DNA from: Rhizobium sp. RU33A
GTDB lineage: Bacteria; Pseudomonadota; Alphaproteobacteria; Rhizobiales; Rhizobiaceae
Assembly (NCBI RefSeq): GCF_900156055.1
Contig: NZ_FTMQ01000008.1
Location: 82,567-146,566 of the forward strand
Direction of reading: 5' to 3'
Length of the DNA stretch: 64,000 nucleotides
The position numbers were made by a program, and so were the translations under genes. Shown in pieces: positions 16,832 to 26,545 of the stretch. Below the pieces are notes generated by a model. It had not been told where the DNA came from. It did no database searches and saw nothing but the letters and a program-made list of their open reading frames with translations. Position 1 is the stretch's first letter. Each line of letters opens with the position of its first letter.

Positions 16832-17659
16832 CTACTTCTTCGGCCGGATCTGGAACGTGTGTTCCTGGCCGGGGAAGATGCGCTCCTTGACCTCAGCCGC
16901 GTAGTCGCCTGCGGCTTTCTCGATCACCTCGGCAAGTTCGCTGTAATGCTTGACGAAACGCGGCTTGAACTCGTTGAACAGGCCCAGCATGTCGTCGGAG
17001 ACGAGGATCTGGCCGTCGCAGGCCGGCGAAGCGCCGATGCCGATGGTCGCTGCCTTCACCGTGGTGGTGATCTCGCGGGCGAGCGGTTCGACAGTGCCTT
17101 CGATCACCATGGCAAAGGCACCGGCTTCGTCGATCCCCTTGGCGTCGTGGCGGATCTTGTCCTGCTCGGCTTCGCTGTGTCCCTTGGAGCGATAGCCTCC
17201 GGACGTGTTAACCTGCTGTGGCATCAGGCCGATATGGCCGAAGACAGGCACGCCTCGGCTGACGAGGAATTCGACGGTCTCGGCCATTTCAGCGCCGCCC
17301 TCGAGCTTCACGCCGTCGCAGCCGGTTTCCTTCATCAGGCGGACAGCATTGCGGAAGGCCTGTTCCTTGCTCTCCTGGTAGGAGCCGAAGGGCAGGTCAA
17401 CGATGACGCAAGCGCGCGACACGCCGCGCATGACGGCCTGACCGTGGGCCACCATCATGTCCATGGTGACGCCGACAGTCGTGTCCATGCCGTAGAGCAC
17501 CATGCCGAGACTGTCTCCGACGAGCAGCAGGTCGCAGTGGCGGTCGAGGATGCGGGCGATCGGGGTCGTGTAGGCGGTCAGCGACACGATCGGCCTGACG
17601 CCTTTAAGGGCGGTAACGTCGGCCGGGGTGAAACGCTTCTGGCGGGGTGGTGTGCTCAT
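16832..17659 (-). CDS. panB: 3-methyl-2-oxobutanoate hydroxymethyltransferase
   Basis: A 275-residue PanB, the first committed enzyme of pantothenate synthesis: it adds a hydroxymethyl group from methylene-tetrahydrofolate to ketoisovalerate. Visible are [25 protein letters not shown] (Mg-binding Asp), [22 protein letters not shown] and the C-terminal [18 protein letters not shown]. It begins two bases after the panC stop, so panC-panB is an operon in that order. Its substrate is the same ketoacid made by the valine pathway that starts with IlvIH in this window. Confidence 0.96.
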   Translation of the reverse strand: MSTPPRQKRFTPADVTALKGVRPIVSLTAYTTPIARILDRHCDLLLVGDSLGMVLYGMDTTVGVTMDMMVAHGQAVMRGVSRACVIVDLPFGSYQESKEQAFRNAVRLMKETGCDGVKLEGGAEMAETVEFLVSRGVPVFGHIGLMPQQVNTSGGYRSKGHSEAEQDKIRHDAKGIDEAGAFAMVIEGTVEPLAREITTTVKAATIGIGASPACDGQILVSDDMLGLFNEFKPRFVKHYSELAEVIEKAAGDYAAEVKERIFPGQEHTFQIRPKK

Positions 17660-17661
17660 GT

Positions 17662-18534
17662 TCAGGCGGCCTCCATGCCGGTGGCGGCCGCTTGGCCGAT
17701 GATGCGGTTATCGAGAAGCTTTGTTTTGCCGAAGCGCACGTAAAGAAGCACGAGGGCGGTCTCCTTGACCGTCTCGATGCGCTCGAGCGTGCGCGGATCG
17801 CGGATGGCTACGACCTCCGGCTCTGCCAGCGGTTCAGCTTGCAAAAACTCGACGAGTTTTGCTTCCAGGGTCGCGACGTCGCGGATGCCGGTCAGCAGTA
17901 GCCTTTCGGCTTCCGCGAGGGTCTTCGGCACGATCACGGCTGCGGCGCGTTCGGCGGGCGAGAGATAGACATTGCGCGAAGAACAGGCGAGGCCGTCGGA
18001 TTCGCGGACCGTTGGCACGGGTACGAGGCGCACCGGCTGGGCGAGATCTTCGACCATCTTCTGAATGATGGTGACCTGCTGGTAGTCCTTCTCGCCGAAA
18101 TAGGCGGCATCCGGCTGGACGATGTTGAAGAGCTTGGTGACCACGGTCGCGACACCAGCGAAATGGCCGGGACGGGCCTCGCCCTCAAGCTCGGAGCCGA
18201 GCTTCGGCAGGTCGACGACCGTCTGCATCGGCTCCGGATACATGTCTTCCACGCCCGGCGCGAAGAGAAAATCGACGCCGGCCTGTTCCAGCATGGCGCT
18301 GTCACGAGCGAGGTCGCGTGGATACTTCGCCAGATCCTCGTTCTTGCCGAACTGAAGCGGATTGACGAAGATCGAGACGACCGTGACGTCGTTTTCAGAC
18401 TTGGCACGGCCGACCAGGCTCAGGTGACCCTGATGCAGATAACCCATGGTCGGCACGAAGCCGATGGTCTGGCCGGCGCGGCGGCGGGGCGCGAGCTTCT
18501 GTCGCAAAGCGGCGATCGTGGTGACGACTTCCAT
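17662..18534 (-). CDS. panC: Pantothenate synthetase
   Basis: A 290-residue PanC that joins pantoate and beta-alanine with ATP. The nucleotidyltransferase motif is [16 protein letters not shown] (HxGH, ~34), followed by [20 protein letters not shown] (~160) and the KMSKS-equivalent SSRNVYLS (~195). The ATG at 18534 is preceded by GGGAGGA. It is the first gene of the panC-panB operon. Length is normal for the family. Confidence 0.96.
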   Translation of the reverse strand: MEVVTTIAALRQKLAPRRRAGQTIGFVPTMGYLHQGHLSLVGRAKSENDVTVVSIFVNPLQFGKNEDLAKYPRDLARDSAMLEQAGVDFLFAPGVEDMYPEPMQTVVDLPKLGSELEGEARPGHFAGVATVVTKLFNIVQPDAAYFGEKDYQQVTIIQKMVEDLAQPVRLVPVPTVRESDGLACSSRNVYLSPAERAAAVIVPKTLAEAERLLLTGIRDVATLEAKLVEFLQAEPLAEPEVVAIRDPRTLERIETVKETALVLLYVRFGKTKLLDNRIIGQAAATGMEAA

Positions 18535-18623
18535 GACCGGCGTCCTCCCTGTCTTCTCACTGGCTCGGCTCTAGCGCTTGCCGTCAAAAAAGGCAATCGC
18601 ACGAATCCTTTGCAGAAACTTCC

Positions 18624-19250
18624 TCAGAAACCGATTCGGCTGTTGTCGGTGATCTCGACGCCCGCCTCGCGCATGGCCTCGACTGCGTCCTCCACGCCCT
18701 TCGCATCGATGCCACGGCAACCATCGGCGATCAGGCGGACCTTGACGCCCGGCAGCATGTCCACGGCATCGAGGGCCGAGAACCTGACGCAGTAGTCTGT
18801 CGCGAGGCCCATGATGTCGACCTCAGTGACACCCTTGGCCTTCAGCCAGTCGGAGAGGCCGGTGAGGGCGGCCTTATCATTGTCGCGGAAGGCGGAATAG
18901 CTGTCGACGGTGGGGTTCTCGCCCTTGCGCTGGATGTAATCGATGCGGTCTGTTTCGAGTTCGGGGTGAAACTCCGCGTCCTGTGTGCCCTGCACGCAAT
19001 GGTCCGGCCACATCACCTGCGGCTGCCCGGAGAGTTCGCCCATGTCAAAGGGCTTCTTGCCCGGATGCTGGGAAGCGAAGCTGCCGTGGTTCTCCGGGTG
19101 CCAGTCCTGCGAGGCAACGACCAGATCATAGGCGCCATTTGCCATCATGCGGTTGGCCACGGCCACGACCGCGTCGCCGTCTTCAACCGGCAGATTGCCG
19201 CCTGGGCAAAAGCCATTCTGGATGTCGATAAGCAGCAGGGCCTTGGTCAT
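18624..19250 (-). CDS. pncA: Nicotinamidase/pyrazinamidase
   Basis: A 208-residue PncA of the isochorismatase-like hydrolase fold. The catalytic Asp is in LLIDIQNGFCPGG (~8), metal ligands are in ASQDWHPENHGSFAS and MWPDHCVQGT, the catalytic Lys is in QRKGENP (~112) and the catalytic Cys in GLATDYCVRFSALDA (~156). It deamidates nicotinamide to nicotinate in the NAD salvage pathway. The start is the ATG at 19250; the frame upstream is non-conserved. Divergent from gcd across a 191-base gap that carries a palindrome. Confidence 0.95.
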   Translation of the reverse strand: MTKALLLIDIQNGFCPGGNLPVEDGDAVVAVANRMMANGAYDLVVASQDWHPENHGSFASQHPGKKPFDMGELSGQPQVMWPDHCVQGTQDAEFHPELETDRIDYIQRKGENPTVDSYSAFRDNDKAALTGLSDWLKAKGVTEVDIMGLATDYCVRFSALDAVDMLPGVKVRLIADGCRGIDAKGVEDAVEAMREAGVEITDNSRIGF

Positions 19251-19383
19251 GATCGGGCTCCATTTCTTGTGCGGCGCAAGATGGCAATGACGGGGCTTCT
19301 GATCAAGGGCGAGACTTGCGATTTCGGATGGTTCCGAAAGATGGAACAATCGTTTGGTTCTATCGTTCCGCTCAAGGCGTTCT

Positions 19384-19412
19384 TTGACGTGACCGCGCCC
19401 GCGGTCAAATCC
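19384..19412 (+). promoter_or_regulatory. Candidate gcd promoter with 18-bp operator palindrome
   Basis: TGACCGCG-CC-CGCGGTCA (19390-19407) is a perfect palindrome 34 bases before the gcd ATG. A TTGACG at 19384-19389 could be a -35 box, which would put the palindrome exactly in the 17-base spacer; the -10 (19407-19412) is weak. No regulator gene is adjacent. Confidence 0.5.
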
Positions 19413-19441
19413 GCAATTTTCAAAAATCGAATGGAACCGGC

Positions 19442-21781
19442 ATGTTTCTGATCGTTACCGCCGTCGTCTTTGGGGTCCTGGGGCTTGTCCTCGGGGCAGG
19501 GGGCATTCAGCTCCTCATCCTGGGTGGCAGTCCCTATTTCCTTCTGGCCGGGCTCGCTTTCCTGGGCACCGCCTTCCTGCTTTACCTCAAGCGTGCCGAG
19601 GCGCTGTGGGTCTACGGTCTGTTCATTCTCGCGAGCCTTGTCTGGGCCGTCATGGAAGTCGGTCTCGATTGGTGGCAGCTCGGGCCGCGGGGCGGTCTGA
19701 TCATTGTCCTCGGCCTTTGGCTGATGCTGCCTGCAATCCGCCGGCGGCTCGGTCCGGCCCATCGCCGCGACCGCATGGCGACAGGTGTCATGCCACTCGC
19801 GGTGCCGGTTCTGATTGCGGTGGTCGTTGCCGGCATATCGCTTTTCGTCGAGACCTATGACCGTGAGGGTTCGCTGCCGACGCAACAGGTGGCTGCAGCG
19901 CCGGCTCTCGGTGGTGATGTTCCTGACGGCGACTGGCATCAGTATGGCCGAACAGCCTATGGACAGCGCTATTCGCCGCTGACCCAGATCAACACGGAGA
20001 ACGTCAAAGACCTGAAGATCGCCTGGACCTATCAGACCGGCGATGTGAAATTGCCGGAGGATGTTACCGAGACGACCTATCAGGTCACGCCGCTCAAGAT
20101 CGATGACACGCTCTACCTCTGCACGCCGCACAACTGGGCGATTGCCGTGGATGCCGAGACTGGTCAGGAAAAGTGGAAGTTTGATCCGAATGCCGGCCTG
20201 GAATCCGACCGTCAGCACCAGACCTGCCGCGGTGTCACCTACTACCGCGATCCGACAGCCGTTGAAGGCACTGTTTGTGCCGAACGCGTTTACCTGCCGA
20301 CCTCGGACGCGCGCCTGATCGCGCTGGATGCCGGGACCGGCGCCATCTGCGAGAATTTCGCCAATGGTGGCACGCTGCGTCTCGAGCAGAACATGCCGTA
20401 CAATCCGGCCGGATATTACTACTCGACCTCGCCGCCGGTCATTGCTGCTGGCAAGATCATCATTGGCGGTGCCGTCAACGACAATTACTCAACGCAGTCG
20501 CCGTCCGGCGTGATCCGTGCCTTTGATGTCAACACGGGCGAACTGGTCTGGAACTGGGACAGCGGCAACCCGACGGAAACGGCCCCGATCGGCCCCGACG
20601 AGACCTACACGCCCAATTCGCCCAACAGCTGGTCGATCTTCTCGGTCGATGAAGAGCTCGGCCTCGTCTACATCCCGCTCGGCAATCAGGTTCCTGACCA
20701 GCTCGGCATGGGGCGCAGCGAGAGTGTGGAGAAATACTCGTCTTCGATCGTCGCGCTCGACGTCAATACCGGACAGGATCGCTGGGTCATGCAGACGGTG
20801 CACCATGACCTCTGGGACATGGACGTGCCGGCTCAGCCCGTGCTGACGGATCTGACGAATTCCGAGGGTGCGGTTGTCCCCGCGCTGATTGGACCGACCA
20901 AGCAGGGTGACATCTATGTGCTGGATCGCCGGACCGGCGAGCCGATCATTCCTGTGCGCGAGCTCCCGGCACCCGGTGGTGCGATCCCGGAAGACTTCAC
21001 CGCGCCGACCCAGCCGATCTCGGATCTGACCTTCCGTCCGCCGGCACTCACTGAAAGCAACATGTGGGGTCTGACGATCATCGACCAGATGATGTGCCGC
21101 ATCCAGTTTCATCAGCTGAAATACGAGGGTCAGTACACGCCGCCTTCGCTGGAAGGCACACTCGTCTATCCCGGCAATTTTGGCACCTTCAACTGGGGTT
21201 CGGTCGCCGTCGATCCGGAGCGCCAGGTGATGTTCGGCATGCCGACCTATCTCGCCTTCACATCGAAGCTGGTGCCGCGTTCCGAAATTCCGCCGAAGGA
21301 AGAGGGTGAAACTGGCTCGGAACAGGGGCTCAACCGCAACGAGGGCGCACCTTACGGTATCGTCATGGGGCCATTCCTGTCGCCGCTTGGCATTCCCTGC
21401 CAGGCGCCACCGTGGGGCACCATTGCCGGCGTCGACTTGCGTTCGGGCGAGATCGCCTATCAGAAGCGCAATGGCACGGTCTATGACATGACGCCGCTGC
21501 CGCTGCCCTTCAAGGTCGGCGTGCCCGGTATCGGTGGTCCGATGATCACCAAGGGTGGCGTGGTCTTCCTTGGTGCCGCGGTCGACAACTATCTCCGAGC
21601 CTATGATCTGACCAACGGTGAGCAGCTTTGGGAGAGCCGCCTGCCAGCGGGTGGCCAGGCGACCCCGATGACCTATGCGCTCGACAACGGCAAGCAGTAT
21701 GTCGTGATGGTCGCCGGCGGCCATGGCTCCGTGGGCACGGATCCGGGCGACTACATGATCGCCTACACGCTGCCCGATTGA
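19442..21781 (+). CDS. gcd: Membrane-bound PQQ-dependent glucose/quinate/shikimate dehydrogenase
   Basis: A 779-residue quinoprotein. Five transmembrane helices occupy residues ~1-140; the periplasmic eight-bladed PQQ propeller follows, opening with DWHQYGRTAYGQRYSPLTQIN (~160). Repeated tryptophan-docking phrases such as TGQEKWKFDPN, TGELVWNWDSGNP and GEQLWESRLPAGGQATPMTY mark the blades. It oxidises glucose to gluconolactone in the periplasm and passes electrons to ubiquinone. PQQ synthesis genes are not in the window, so the cofactor must come from elsewhere. It is a single gene with a palindrome in front and a strong stem-loop behind. Substrate (glucose versus quinate or shikimate) is not certain. 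Confidence 0.93.
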   Translation: MFLIVTAVVFGVLGLVLGAGGIQLLILGGSPYFLLAGLAFLGTAFLLYLKRAEALWVYGLFILASLVWAVMEVGLDWWQLGPRGGLIIVLGLWLMLPAIRRRLGPAHRRDRMATGVMPLAVPVLIAVVVAGISLFVETYDREGSLPTQQVAAAPALGGDVPDGDWHQYGRTAYGQRYSPLTQINTENVKDLKIAWTYQTGDVKLPEDVTETTYQVTPLKIDDTLYLCTPHNWAIAVDAETGQEKWKFDPNAGLESDRQHQTCRGVTYYRDPTAVEGTVCAERVYLPTSDARLIALDAGTGAICENFANGGTLRLEQNMPYNPAGYYYSTSPPVIAAGKIIIGGAVNDNYSTQSPSGVIRAFDVNTGELVWNWDSGNPTETAPIGPDETYTPNSPNSWSIFSVDEELGLVYIPLGNQVPDQLGMGRSESVEKYSSSIVALDVNTGQDRWVMQTVHHDLWDMDVPAQPVLTDLTNSEGAVVPALIGPTKQGDIYVLDRRTGEPIIPVRELPAPGGAIPEDFTAPTQPISDLTFRPPALTESNMWGLTIIDQMMCRIQFHQLKYEGQYTPPSLEGTLVYPGNFGTFNWGSVAVDPERQVMFGMPTYLAFTSKLVPRSEIPPKEEGETGSEQGLNRNEGAPYGIVMGPFLSPLGIPCQAPPWGTIAGVDLRSGEIAYQKRNGTVYDMTPLPLPFKVGVPGIGGPMITKGGVVFLGAAVDNYLRAYDLTNGEQLWESRLPAGGQATPMTYALDNGKQYVVMVAGGHGSVGTDPGDYMIAYTLPD

Positions 21782-21799
21782 GCGTAGCTCTATAGGTTT

Positions 21800-21827
21800 G
21801 AACCCGCCCGCAGCCGCGGGCGGGTTC
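21800..21827 (+). terminator. Stem-loop terminator after gcd
   Basis: Perfect 11-bp stem GAACCCGCCCG / CGGGCGGGTTC with a 6-base loop, 19 bases after the gcd stop, followed by ACTTTC. The stem is very strong; the U-tract is poor. Confidence 0.75.
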
Positions 21828-21921
21828 ACTTTCGGCACACTTCGGCGTGTCCGGCCTTGCTGCGAAACGGAACGTTAACCATGTGATTCTACACACATGT
21901 CGTAACGTGAGGATGTTTCGC

Positions 21922-22203
21922 ATGAGTAGCCAAGCCATGAACGGCCAGTCCAACCCGACGACAATCGCCTTCTTTCCGCTCGCGAGCCGCCGGGATCTGG
22001 TGCGCCGTTCCGCGATCGAACTCGACCGCCTGAATGGCTATGCCGCGACGGAATTCTGGAAGACGACATGCCGCCGGCTCGGCAACGAACTTCTCGAACT
22101 CGGTTGCCCGGAAGACGAGATGCGGGCTGAAATCATGGACTTCCAGGCGGCCGTCCAGGTCGAACTGATGTGGTTGCATCGCGAGGAAGCCGCCCAGGGC
22201 TGA
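21922..22203 (+). CDS. DUF6074 family protein
   Basis: A 93-residue protein whose core TIAFFPLASRRDLVRRSAIEL then FWKTTCRRLGNELLELG matches the small rhizobial family DUF6074 (phrases of the type VIPFPxxRRxxxVR and YWxxxxxxLxxxLxxxG). Function unknown. The ATG at 21922 has GTGAGG ten bases upstream; an in-frame ATG at 21913 lies on top of that site, so 21922 is preferred. It is followed after 115 bases by thymidine kinase on the same strand. Confidence 0.68.
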   Translation: MSSQAMNGQSNPTTIAFFPLASRRDLVRRSAIELDRLNGYAATEFWKTTCRRLGNELLELGCPEDEMRAEIMDFQAAVQVELMWLHREEAAQG

Positions 22204-22318
22204 GCCCTTCGGCGTCACGCGTGATAGTTCCTGTTGGCAACGCTGCCCGGTGCTTGTCCGTGGTCTCACCTCTCCGGTAAGACGGCGGCAGCATCACTCC
22301 AGCTCGAGCAGCGCAGCC

Positions 22319-22918
22319 TTGGCCAAACTCCACTACATCTACGCCACCATGAATGCCGGCAAGTCGACGCTGCTTCTGCAGGCGGCGTACAACTACCAGG
22401 AGCGTGGCATGCGGGTGGCGATGCTGATCAGCGCGCTCGACAACCGCGCCGGCAAGGGTTTCATCGGCTCGCGGATCGGTCTGCGTGCAGAGGCTACGGC
22501 CTTCGGGCCAGAGGCTGATCTCTTCACGGCCATCAAGGCCGATCACGATGCGTCGCGGCTGTCTTGCGTCTTCGTCGACGAAGCGCAGTTCCTCACCACA
22601 GAACAGGTCTGGCAGCTGGCACGGGTTGTCGATTCCCTCGATATTCCCGTGATGGCTTATGGATTGCGGACCGATTTCCGCGGCGAACTCTTCCCCGGCT
22701 CGAAAGCGCTGCTCGCGATTGCCGACGAACTCACCGAGGCCCGCTCCATCTGCCACTGCGGCCGCAAGGCGACCATGGTCGTTCGCGTTGGCGAAGACGG
22801 CAAGGCGCAGCGGGATGGTGCACAGGTTCTGATTGGCGGAAACGAGACCTATACCTCGCTCTGCCGCCGTCATTGGCAACTGGCCTTCGCCGCAGAAGAA
22901 GTCACCGGCAACACGTGA
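22319..22918 (+). CDS. tdk: Thymidine kinase
   Basis: A 199-residue type II thymidine kinase: P-loop YIYATMNAGKSTLLLQ (~6-20), FVDEAQFL (~85, Walker B), the lasso region and zinc cysteines CHCGRKATMV (~145) and SLCRRHW (~184). It phosphorylates thymidine for salvage. The start must be near the P-loop. The first fitting codon is TTG at 22319, giving MAKLHYIYATMNAGKS, the beginning usual in the family; an ATG at 22250 would add 23 non-conserved residues. So both de novo (thyA) and salvage dTMP routes are in the window. Confidence 0.93.
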   Translation: MAKLHYIYATMNAGKSTLLLQAAYNYQERGMRVAMLISALDNRAGKGFIGSRIGLRAEATAFGPEADLFTAIKADHDASRLSCVFVDEAQFLTTEQVWQLARVVDSLDIPVMAYGLRTDFRGELFPGSKALLAIADELTEARSICHCGRKATMVVRVGEDGKAQRDGAQVLIGGNETYTSLCRRHWQLAFAAEEVTGNT

Positions 22919-22930
22919 AGTTTTGGCGTC

Positions 22931-23725
22931 TCAGCGCTTTCGGTTGACCAGCTTTTGCCAGAGCAGCAGTGCGCCGCGGGCGAGAACCCGGCTCACCTCC
23001 AGATAGGCGCGGTAGGGCAGAACCGTGAGATAACGCCAGCGCGGCAGCTTGTGGGAATTCATGTCGCCCTGAATCTGCGATTCAAAGTCGGTATCCTGGC
23101 TTGCGATGAGTGGGCTGATAAAGGCGCCCTTCAGCCCTGACAGATATTCCAAATCGAAGGCAATGTCGTAGGCGAGCCGCATCGGCACTAGGTCTTTTTC
23201 AATCCAGCGGGCGGCCTTGCGGTTGATCATGTAAGCGCCTGAGCCCTTCTCACGGGTGAGCGCGATTGCCAGCGAGCGACGGTCCGTTAGTTTCCGATAG
23301 GGGAATTTCCGGCCGCTGCTGACCGTCGTCAGGCGCAGGATGTCCCAGGCATCGGCATTCTTCGCTGCAGTATCGATCGTTTCGAGGAAGTCCGGCTCGA
23401 AGCTCACGTCGTCTTCGAGGATGAGGCAGAGCTCCGCGTCGGAAGCAAGGAAACGGCGTGCACATTCGACGTGGCTGAGATAGCAGCCGACTTCGCCATA
23501 TTTCATGCGGCGGCCATGCAGGAGCTTGTAGGAGAGTTCGGAAAATTCCGGAATCGGGAAGTTGAGGTTTCGTCCGATCACCGCCGAAACACGCTCGGCG
23601 ACGATGCCGGCGGCAGCCGTCTCGCGGTTCATCACCTCCATGCGATCTTCCGCGCCGTCCATGTTGATCAGGTAGACGGCGAGGTTCAGGCGGCTTTCCG
23701 GAAGGACTTGCAAGGCGGTCTCCAT
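22931..23725 (-). CDS. Glycosyltransferase family 25 (LPS biosynthesis type)
   Basis: A 264-residue family 25 glycosyltransferase. Recognisable are VYLINMDGAEDRMEVM at the start, GEVGCYLSHVECARRFL in the middle, LILEDDVSFEPDF (the acidic metal motif EDD) and YMINRKAARWIEKDL. These enzymes add sugars, often galactose, to lipopolysaccharide. I place the start at the ATG at 23725; a TTG at 23806 in the same frame would overlap the end of uvrD by 17 bases and cannot be excluded. It lies just downstream of uvrD on the same strand, so readthrough is likely. Confidence 0.88.
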   Translation of the reverse strand: METALQVLPESRLNLAVYLINMDGAEDRMEVMNRETAAAGIVAERVSAVIGRNLNFPIPEFSELSYKLLHGRRMKYGEVGCYLSHVECARRFLASDAELCLILEDDVSFEPDFLETIDTAAKNADAWDILRLTTVSSGRKFPYRKLTDRRSLAIALTREKGSGAYMINRKAARWIEKDLVPMRLAYDIAFDLEYLSGLKGAFISPLIASQDTDFESQIQGDMNSHKLPRWRYLTVLPYRAYLEVSRVLARGALLLWQKLVNRKR

Positions 23726-23789
23726 CGACACGTTCGGGCGCCCAGCCTTCTGCGCAATCCTCACGGAAGCGTCAATAGTCGCTGTCGTC

Positions 23790-26267
23790 TCAGGCCTTCT
23801 CGACAAAACCGTCGAGCACGCGCTTCTGGCCGGCCCGGTCGAAATCGATCGTCAGCTTGTTGCCATCGATGGCCGAGACATTGCCATTGCCGAACTTCAT
23901 ATGGAAGACGCGGTCCCCCACGGAAAAGCGTGAGGGTTCCGATGTCGTCGACTTGGCGACGAGTTCGCCATCGATCGTCTTTGCGCGTGGTCCGCTTTCG
24001 CCGTAGCCGATGCGCTCGACCGCATGCCCGGAACGGTTGCCCCAGTTGTCGCGGGTGGCGTCGGTCTTGTTCGCCTGGGCGCGCTTCCAGCCTGGCGTCG
24101 AATAGCTGTTCTGGAAGGGCTCCTGCTTATCGAAGCGGGACTGGCCATAGGGGTTACGGCCATAACCGCCATAGGAGGTCTCGGCCTCAGCGACCTCGAC
24201 ATGGGCGGGCGGCAGCTCTTCGAGGAAGCGCGAGGGCAGGGTGGATTGCCAGAGGCCGTGAATGCGGCGGTTCGAGACGAACCAGATGTGACAGCGACGC
24301 TTGGCGCGGGTGATGCCGACATAGGCAAGGCGGCGCTCTTCCTCGAGGCCCGAGCGTCCGCCTTCGTCCAGCGCGCGCTGGTGGGGGAAGAGCCCTTCTT
24401 CCCAGCCGGGTAAGAAGACGGTCTCGAATTCCAGGCCCTTGGCTGAATGCAGCGTCATGATCGAGACGGCGTCGAGGTTTTCGTTGGTCTCTGCATCCAT
24501 GACCAGAGAAACATGTTCGAGGAAGCCGCGCAGGCTCTCGAACGCTTCCATCGAGCGGATGAGTTCCTTCAGGTTTTCCAAACGTCCCGGCGCTTCTGCC
24601 GACTTGTCGTTCTGCCACATGGCCGTGTAGCCGCTCTCGTCGAGGATCTGCTCGGCAAGTTCGGTATGCGGTGTGTTTTCGAGCAGGGTCTGCCAGCGGC
24701 GGAAATCGGTGACGACGTCGAAGAGCGCCTTGCGGGCCTTGGGTTTCAGCTCGTCGGTCTCGATGATGTCGGCCGCTGCCGCGAGCATGGGTATGTCCCG
24801 GGCGCGGGCATAGTCGTGCAGATTGCGGATCGTCGTGTCGCCGAGGCCGCGCTTCGGCGTGTTGACGATGCGCTCGAAGGCGAGGTCGTCGGCGGGCTGG
24901 CAGACCAGGCGGAAGTAAGCCATCGCATCGCGGATTTCGAGGCGCTCATAGAAGCGCGGGCCGCCGATGACGCGGTAGTTGAGGCCGAGCGTGACGAAGC
25001 GGTCTTCGAATTCGCGCATCTGGAAGGAGGCGCGGACCAGGATCGCCATGTTGTTGAGCGGATGCTGGTTGCGCTGCAGCTGTTCGATCTCTTCACCGAC
25101 GGCACGGGCTTCCTCTTCAGAATCCCAGGCGGCATGGACGACGACCTTGTCGTCGTTCGGATCGACGCGGTCGGTAAAGAGGGTCTTGCCGAGGCGGCCC
25201 TCGTTATGCGCGATCAGAAAGCCTGCGGCACCGAGGATATGCTCGGTCGAACGGTAGTTACGCTCGAGCTTGATGACCTTGGCGCCAGGGAAATCCTTCT
25301 CGAATCGCAGGATGTTGTCCACTTCGGCGCCGCGCCAGCCATAAATCGACTGGTCGTCATCACCAACGCAGCAGACATTCTGCGGCACGCCCGGCGGCCG
25401 CTGGGCGAGCAGGCGCAGCCACATATACTGGGCAGTGTTGGTGTCCTGATACTCGTCGACCAGTACGTATTTGAAGCGCTGGTGGTATTCCTTCAGCACG
25501 TCCGGGTTCGCTTTGAACATGCGGATCGGGTGCAGCAGCAGATCGCCGAAATCGCAGGCGTTCAGGGTCTTCAGACGGTTCTGGTAGGCGATGTAGAGTT
25601 CGCGGCCCTTGCCGTTGGCGAAGGCACGGGCGTCGCCCTCGGGAATCTGGCTTGGGTCGAGACCCTTGTTTTTCCAGCCGTCGATCATCTGGGCGAACTG
25701 CTTGGCCGGCCAGCGCTTGTCGTCCAAACCTTCAGCCTGGATGATCTGCTTGATCAGACGCACGACATCATCGGTGTCCAGGATGGTGAAGTCGGAGCGT
25801 AGGTCAACCAGTTCAGCGTGGCGACGAAGCAGCTTGACGCCGATCGAGTGGAAGGTGCCGAGCCAAGGCATGCCTTCGACGGCGCCGCCAACGAGGTGGC
25901 CGATGCGTTCCTTCATCTCGCGGGCAGCCTTGTTGGTGAAGGTCACCGCCAGGATCTGGCTTGGAAAGGCTTTCCCAGTTGCCAGGATATGGGCAATGCG
26001 GGTGGTGAGCACGCGGGTCTTGCCGGTGCCGGCGCCGGCGAGCACCAGAACGGGACCATCGACGGTCTCGACCGCTTCACGCTGTTCCGGGTTGAGGCCG
26101 GAAAGATAATCGGGCGCGCGGGCCTGATCACGGGCAGCCATAGCGCGGGCCGCAATGCCAAGGCCACCGGGGGCGGGAGCGCCAGCAGCGGGGGCAGGAG
26201 ACGCGGCAGGCTTGCGCGGTGCGGGTTCTTCGTCGAAGAAGGGAATGTCGTCGAAACCGTTACTCAT
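23790..26267 (-). CDS. uvrD: ATP-dependent DNA helicase UvrD/PcrA
   Basis: An 825-residue superfamily 1 helicase. After an Ala/Pro-rich tail, GLNPEQREAVETVDGPVLVLAGAGTGKTR carries the Walker A site (~75). Further motifs are TFTNKAAREMKER, LVDEYQDTN (~265), CVGDDDQSIYGWRGA, LERNYRS and SIMTLHSAKGLEFETVFLPG, then YVGITRAK. The last ~60 residues (FSVGDRVFHMKFGNGNVSAI) are the tudor-like domain that contacts RNA polymerase in PcrA. It acts in mismatch and excision repair. The ATG at 26267 is chosen over a TTG at 26276. Confidence 0.96.
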   Translation of the reverse strand: MSNGFDDIPFFDEEPAPRKPAASPAPAAGAPAPGGLGIAARAMAARDQARAPDYLSGLNPEQREAVETVDGPVLVLAGAGTGKTRVLTTRIAHILATGKAFPSQILAVTFTNKAAREMKERIGHLVGGAVEGMPWLGTFHSIGVKLLRRHAELVDLRSDFTILDTDDVVRLIKQIIQAEGLDDKRWPAKQFAQMIDGWKNKGLDPSQIPEGDARAFANGKGRELYIAYQNRLKTLNACDFGDLLLHPIRMFKANPDVLKEYHQRFKYVLVDEYQDTNTAQYMWLRLLAQRPPGVPQNVCCVGDDDQSIYGWRGAEVDNILRFEKDFPGAKVIKLERNYRSTEHILGAAGFLIAHNEGRLGKTLFTDRVDPNDDKVVVHAAWDSEEEARAVGEEIEQLQRNQHPLNNMAILVRASFQMREFEDRFVTLGLNYRVIGGPRFYERLEIRDAMAYFRLVCQPADDLAFERIVNTPKRGLGDTTIRNLHDYARARDIPMLAAAADIIETDELKPKARKALFDVVTDFRRWQTLLENTPHTELAEQILDESGYTAMWQNDKSAEAPGRLENLKELIRSMEAFESLRGFLEHVSLVMDAETNENLDAVSIMTLHSAKGLEFETVFLPGWEEGLFPHQRALDEGGRSGLEEERRLAYVGITRAKRRCHIWFVSNRRIHGLWQSTLPSRFLEELPPAHVEVAEAETSYGGYGRNPYGQSRFDKQEPFQNSYSTPGWKRAQANKTDATRDNWGNRSGHAVERIGYGESGPRAKTIDGELVAKSTTSEPSRFSVGDRVFHMKFGNGNVSAIDGNKLTIDFDRAGQKRVLDGFVEKA

Positions 26268-26545
26268 GCGGCTCAATGTAGTGATTCGGGTCGGAAAGGC
26301 CAGTGACGGCGTTCTGGTTTTATTCCTTCCGCCTTGTTGCGCACGGATTTCGGCAGGCTTTAGGCTGAGGGATATGCTAGGCTCCCGTGAGGACGGTTTC
26401 GACCAGCTTACCGGGATGCGAGATCACGGCGGCGTGAAAAGACGCGAGATTACAAATCAGTAAGCTTGGCGTTCTGGCATTGCCACTGACCGTTTGCGCC
26501 CGATACTTACCGCCTGACATTCCGTTTTACATTTTGGAGCCTTGC

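Noticed and set aside
20489..21838. 449-codon open frame on the minus strand
   Set aside because: Antisense shadow of gcd; no recognisable protein.
22204..22318. Riboswitch in front of tdk
   Set aside because: I looked for cobalamin, FMN, SAM and TPP core sequences and saw none; the stretch is short.
24447..25802. 451-codon open frame on the plus strand
   Set aside because: Antisense shadow of uvrD.
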